Source: Anaerolineales bacterium (GTDB lineage: Bacteria; Chloroflexota; Anaerolineae; Anaerolineales; Villigracilaceae). From it: a DNA stretch of 17,926 nucleotides. Of this stretch, positions 15,510 to 17,926 are shown piece after piece. The first letter of the stretch is position 1. Each line of letters starts with the position of its first letter. The DNA is taken from NCBI GenBank assembly GCA_025966435.1, contig JAICRQ010000019.1, positions 1-17,926 of the forward strand, given 5' to 3'. Both the position numbers and the translations under genes were made by a program. The notes under the pieces are model-generated. The model made no database searches and was not told the DNA's origin. It was given only the letters and a program-made list of their open reading frames with translations.

Positions 15510-17168
15510 ATGGCAACCCCCAAGCATCTGGAATGCAATCTCTGCGGACACCAACAGCCTTATGAGCCTTTCGTTCCAGCCGTGTGCAAAAATTGCGAAT
15601 CGCAATGGCTGGAAGCGCGCTATGACTACGATGCGTTCAAACGCGAAGTCCTGCGCGGACTTCCAAATCGCCCATCCAACATGTGGCGTTATCAGGATGT
15701 GCTGCCGCTGAACGATCCTGCCGCTCTGGATCTTTACCCTGCCGGCGGCACTCCGCTCTGGCTATCACAAAGATTTGCTCCCTTGCTTGGGCATACCTCT
15801 GTTTACATCAAAGACGAACGCTACGGGCCCACTTCCTCTTTTAAAGATCGCCAGGCAGCCGGGGCAGTCGCAGCCATGCTCGAACGCGGCGTGAAGGAAG
15901 CCGTGATTGCCTCAACAGGCAATGCCGCGGTCGCCTACGCCGCGGCGTGTGCGCGAGCGGGAATCAAGCTCTGGGTGTTCATGACGAGCCTCGTGCCGCA
16001 GGAAAAATTGCGTGAAGCGGCTTTGTTCGGTGCCGAGGTGATTCGCGTCAGCGGCAACTACGACCAGACAAAACAGATCGCCTCTCAGTTTGCACAGCGC
16101 CGCCAGCTTCTGCTTGATCGCGGCGCGACCTCCATCCCTGCACGCGAATCGATGAAGACCATCGCCTATGAAATCGTGGAACAGCTTGGCTGGCACGCGC
16201 CAGACTGGTATATCCAGGCTGTCAGTGGCGGATTGGGACCACTCGGGGTGTATCAGGGCTTCAAAGAATTATTCAATATGGGGTTGATCCATCGAATTCC
16301 TAAGCTGGCGATCATCCAGGCAGCGGGATGTGCGCCAATGGTCAACGCTTTCAAAGCCGGCAAAGATGTCGCTGAGGCTGTAATTCCGGAAACAAGCATT
16401 ATTATTTTATCGACGGGCGATCCCGGTAAAGCCTATACGTATTTATGGAATCTCACGCAGCAGTTTGGCGGTACGATGGAGTCGGTGACGGATGCCGAGG
16501 CATTCGCAGCGATGCGGTCCCTGGCGAAAACGGAAGGGATGGCTGTTGAACCGGCAACCGCCGTCGCCTTCGCGGGACTCGAGAAGTTGATCCGCAATGG
16601 CACAATCCAATCCGAGGAAAGAGTTGTCGTCAATTGTACGGGGCACACATTCCCCGTCGAAAAACATGTGCTTGGCGATCAATGGGCAGTGGATGTACAC
16701 TTAAGCAAAGATCAATCTCCTGCGCCTCGCGAAGGCTTGCAGGCTGCCTTGGAACACCTGGACGAAAAGACAACCACGGTTTTATTGATTGATGATAACC
16801 CGGACGATGCTCTGCTCATCCGGCGTTTGCTCGAAGGACGCAAAGCCTATCGGGTCTATCATGCCAAGGATGGCTGGGAGGGACTCTCGATGGCGCGGCA
16901 GAAATTACCCGACCTCATCGTTTCGGATCTCACTATGCCCGGAATCGACGGTTTCGGGCTTGTGGAAGAACTGAAACTGGATCCGCGCACAAAGGATATC
17001 CCGGTCGTAGTCGTTAGCGCGAAGGATATTACCTGGGAAGAACGAAAGAGATTGAACGGTCACATTCAAGCTGTCTATCAGAAGGGATCGCTATCCACGA
17101 AAAAGTTTGTGGACCAGGTGATCACCGTGATCGAAGAATATAATGAACCGCAGGGAGGGCAGATATGA
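15510..17168 (+). CDS. Threonine synthase-like PLP enzyme fused to a C-terminal receiver domain
   Basis: This is a 552-residue fusion. Residues about 1-395 form a fold-type II PLP enzyme of the threonine synthase family. They comprise an N-terminal zinc ribbon (C9/C12 and C26/C29), GGTPLW, the PLP lysine K112 in SSFKDRQ, STGNAAVAYAAACARAG, a glycine-rich SGGLGPLG, and a closing NCTGHTFPVEKH. Threonine synthase makes threonine from O-phosphohomoserine; a cysteate-synthase-like relative is possible, and substrate cannot be read from sequence. After a linker of about 30 residues, residues about 423-545 form a receiver with D428/D429, acceptor D473 (VSDLTMPGIDG) and a conserved K in VYQKG. The frame is continuous with no internal stop. 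It starts 1 nt after the kinase stop (CAGGAA 7 nt before ATG) and overlaps the next receiver by 4 bp, so it belongs to the phosphorelay. Phospho-control of the enzyme is inferred. Confidence 0.9.
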   Translation: MATPKHLECNLCGHQQPYEPFVPAVCKNCESQWLEARYDYDAFKREVLRGLPNRPSNMWRYQDVLPLNDPAALDLYPAGGTPLWLSQRFAPLLGHTSVYIKDERYGPTSSFKDRQAAGAVAAMLERGVKEAVIASTGNAAVAYAAACARAGIKLWVFMTSLVPQEKLREAALFGAEVIRVSGNYDQTKQIASQFAQRRQLLLDRGATSIPARESMKTIAYEIVEQLGWHAPDWYIQAVSGGLGPLGVYQGFKELFNMGLIHRIPKLAIIQAAGCAPMVNAFKAGKDVAEAVIPETSIIILSTGDPGKAYTYLWNLTQQFGGTMESVTDAEAFAAMRSLAKTEGMAVEPATAVAFAGLEKLIRNGTIQSEERVVVNCTGHTFPVEKHVLGDQWAVDVHLSKDQSPAPREGLQAALEHLDEKTTTVLLIDDNPDDALLIRRLLEGRKAYRVYHAKDGWEGLSMARQKLPDLIVSDLTMPGIDGFGLVEELKLDPRTKDIPVVVVSAKDITWEERKRLNGHIQAVYQKGSLSTKKFVDQVITVIEEYNEPQGGQI

Positions 17169-17539
17169 CGCCGACTATCCTCTATATCGAGGATCACCCG
17201 GATAACATGACGCTCGTCCGACGAATTCTCTACGCGGAAAATTACACGTTGATCGAAGCCAAGACTGGCTTTCAAGGACTCTGGATCGCGGAAAACCAGG
17301 ATATAGATATGATCCTGCTGGACATCAACCTCCCTGACATTGACGGGTATGAGGTTGCCCGACGACTGCGCACCAGCAAAAAGACCAAACTGGCTCATAT
17401 TCCGATCGTCGCTGTGACTGCCAATGCTATGAGAGGTGACGATCGAAAAATCCTGGATGCGGGCGCAGATATTTATATATCCAAGCCCATTAATATCCAG
17501 GAGTTATTGCAGACAGTCGCAGGTTTGATTACTAAGTAA
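17165..17539 (+). CDS. Single-domain response regulator, DivK-like
   Basis: This is a 124-residue receiver with nothing attached. It has an acidic pocket E9/D10 (LYIEDHPDNM), acceptor D53 in ILLDINLPDIDG, T in VAVTANAM, and K in YISKPINI. The combination of the 'PDNM', 'TANAMRGD' and 'YISKPI' signatures resembles the DivK/PleD receiver group, whose members act by protein-protein contact or as phosphate shuttles rather than by binding DNA. Its ATG overlaps the stop of the enzyme-receiver fusion (ATGA), so the two are translationally coupled. Likely donors are the kinase at 11759 or the hybrid kinase at 6611. Confidence 0.93.
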   Translation: MTPTILYIEDHPDNMTLVRRILYAENYTLIEAKTGFQGLWIAENQDIDMILLDINLPDIDGYEVARRLRTSKKTKLAHIPIVAVTANAMRGDDRKILDAGADIYISKPINIQELLQTVAGLITK

Positions 17540-17556
17540 ATAAGAGGTACCAAATT

Positions 17557-17926
17557 ATGACATACAACATTTTATATATTGAGGATAATCCAGACAACAT
17601 GATGCTGGTTCAGCGCGCACTGGAAGCCCGCGGCTATCGTCTTTTGAAAGCCATGAAGGGCATCGATGGCGTTGCAACCGCGGAAAGCGAACATGTGGAT
17701 CTCATCTTATTGGATATCAACCTTCCCGATATTGACGGATACGAGGTAGCGCGCCGTTTGCGCTCCAGCACCAAGCACGAACTGGCGCGGGTTCCGATCA
17801 TTGCGGTCACTGCGAATGCTCTGAAGGGGGATGCCGAAAAGGCCCTGGAGGCTGGCTGCGATGTTTACATGTCGAAACCTATCAATATCCGGGAACTATG
17901 GGCGCGAGTGGAAGCATTCGTTCCCA
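17557..17926 (+). CDS. Second DivK-like response regulator (cut by window edge)
   Basis: The 123 residues visible make an essentially complete receiver: E9/D10 (LYIEDNPDNM), acceptor D53 in ILLDINLPDIDG, VTANALKGD, and K in YMSKPINI. No stop is reached before the edge, so it may be a single-domain protein like its neighbour or continue into an output domain. It is clearly a tandem duplicate of the preceding gene, with the central block LLDINLPDIDGYEVARRLR identical. ATG 17557 has AAGAGG (17542-17547) 9 nt upstream, and the spacer from the previous stop is 17 bp. Confidence 0.9.
   Translation, partial: MTYNILYIEDNPDNMMLVQRALEARGYRLLKAMKGIDGVATAESEHVDLILLDINLPDIDGYEVARRLRSSTKHELARVPIIAVTANALKGDAEKALEAGCDVYMSKPINIRELWARVEAFVP

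Noticed and set aside
16690..16790. Enzyme-receiver fusion as an artefact of a missed stop codon
   Set aside because: The linker between the enzyme and the receiver is read in a continuous frame, and no separate start with a ribosome-binding site precedes the receiver. Read-level or comparative data could still overturn this.
1..17926. Mobile elements, CRISPR arrays, tRNA or rRNA genes
   Set aside because: No transposase, integrase, terminal repeats, regularly spaced repeat array or tRNA-like clover-leaf was seen on either strand.

Overview
The window reads as one plus-strand stretch of chromosome from a free-living bacterium, most likely a member of the Chloroflexota (Anaerolineae). This assignment is an inference from three things: the large GAF-rich membrane sensor kinases with the recurring '[10 protein letters not shown]' GAF signature, the recX-rny pair, and moderate G+C. 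I see no marker gene that fixes the taxon. No mobile element, tRNA, rRNA or CRISPR array is visible.

Region 1 (1-1374): the tail of an unidentified gene, a DedA-family membrane protein, and a gene-poor stretch of about 630 bp. That stretch holds two palindromic CG-centred sites exactly 21 bp apart (938-968), a good promoter (TTAACA-16-TATAAT, 1002-1029), a string of about nine local hairpins, and a strong intrinsic terminator (1324-1365) ending 9 nt before recX. Together these look like a gene for a structured RNA of about 330 nt, or a long attenuator leader, of no class I recognise.

Region 2 (1375-6493): recX and rny (RNase Y) overlap by 4 bp. They are followed by a membrane GAF-GAF histidine kinase and an OmpR/PhoB-type response regulator. 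The regulator's likely TTG start overlaps the kinase stop codon.

Region 3 (6494-8935): a soluble hybrid kinase (REC-REC-GAF-PAS-HisKA-HATPase). The spacers before and after it each carry a tandem 10-bp direct repeat (CCAACTTTTC, perfect at 6543-6562; 8941-8960 has one imperfect unit). This is the layout expected of an OmpR-family operator, so the regulator at 5693-6493 is the obvious candidate to bind there.

Region 4 (9086-17926): a closely packed signalling cluster. It contains two 438-residue six-TM GAF proteins with no output domain, and a 1249-residue membrane kinase with the same kind of membrane+GAF front end plus two shortened GAF-like modules, PAS, GAF and kinase. These are followed by a threonine-synthase-like PLP enzyme fused in frame to a receiver domain, and two DivK-like stand-alone receivers (the last cut by the window edge). 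The kinase at 11759 has no receiver of its own and is followed by three receivers, so those are its most likely phosphotransfer partners. The inferred picture is a multi-input membrane sensory complex whose phosphorylation state controls an amino-acid-type PLP enzyme directly, at the protein level. The enzyme-receiver fusion is the most unusual item in the window.
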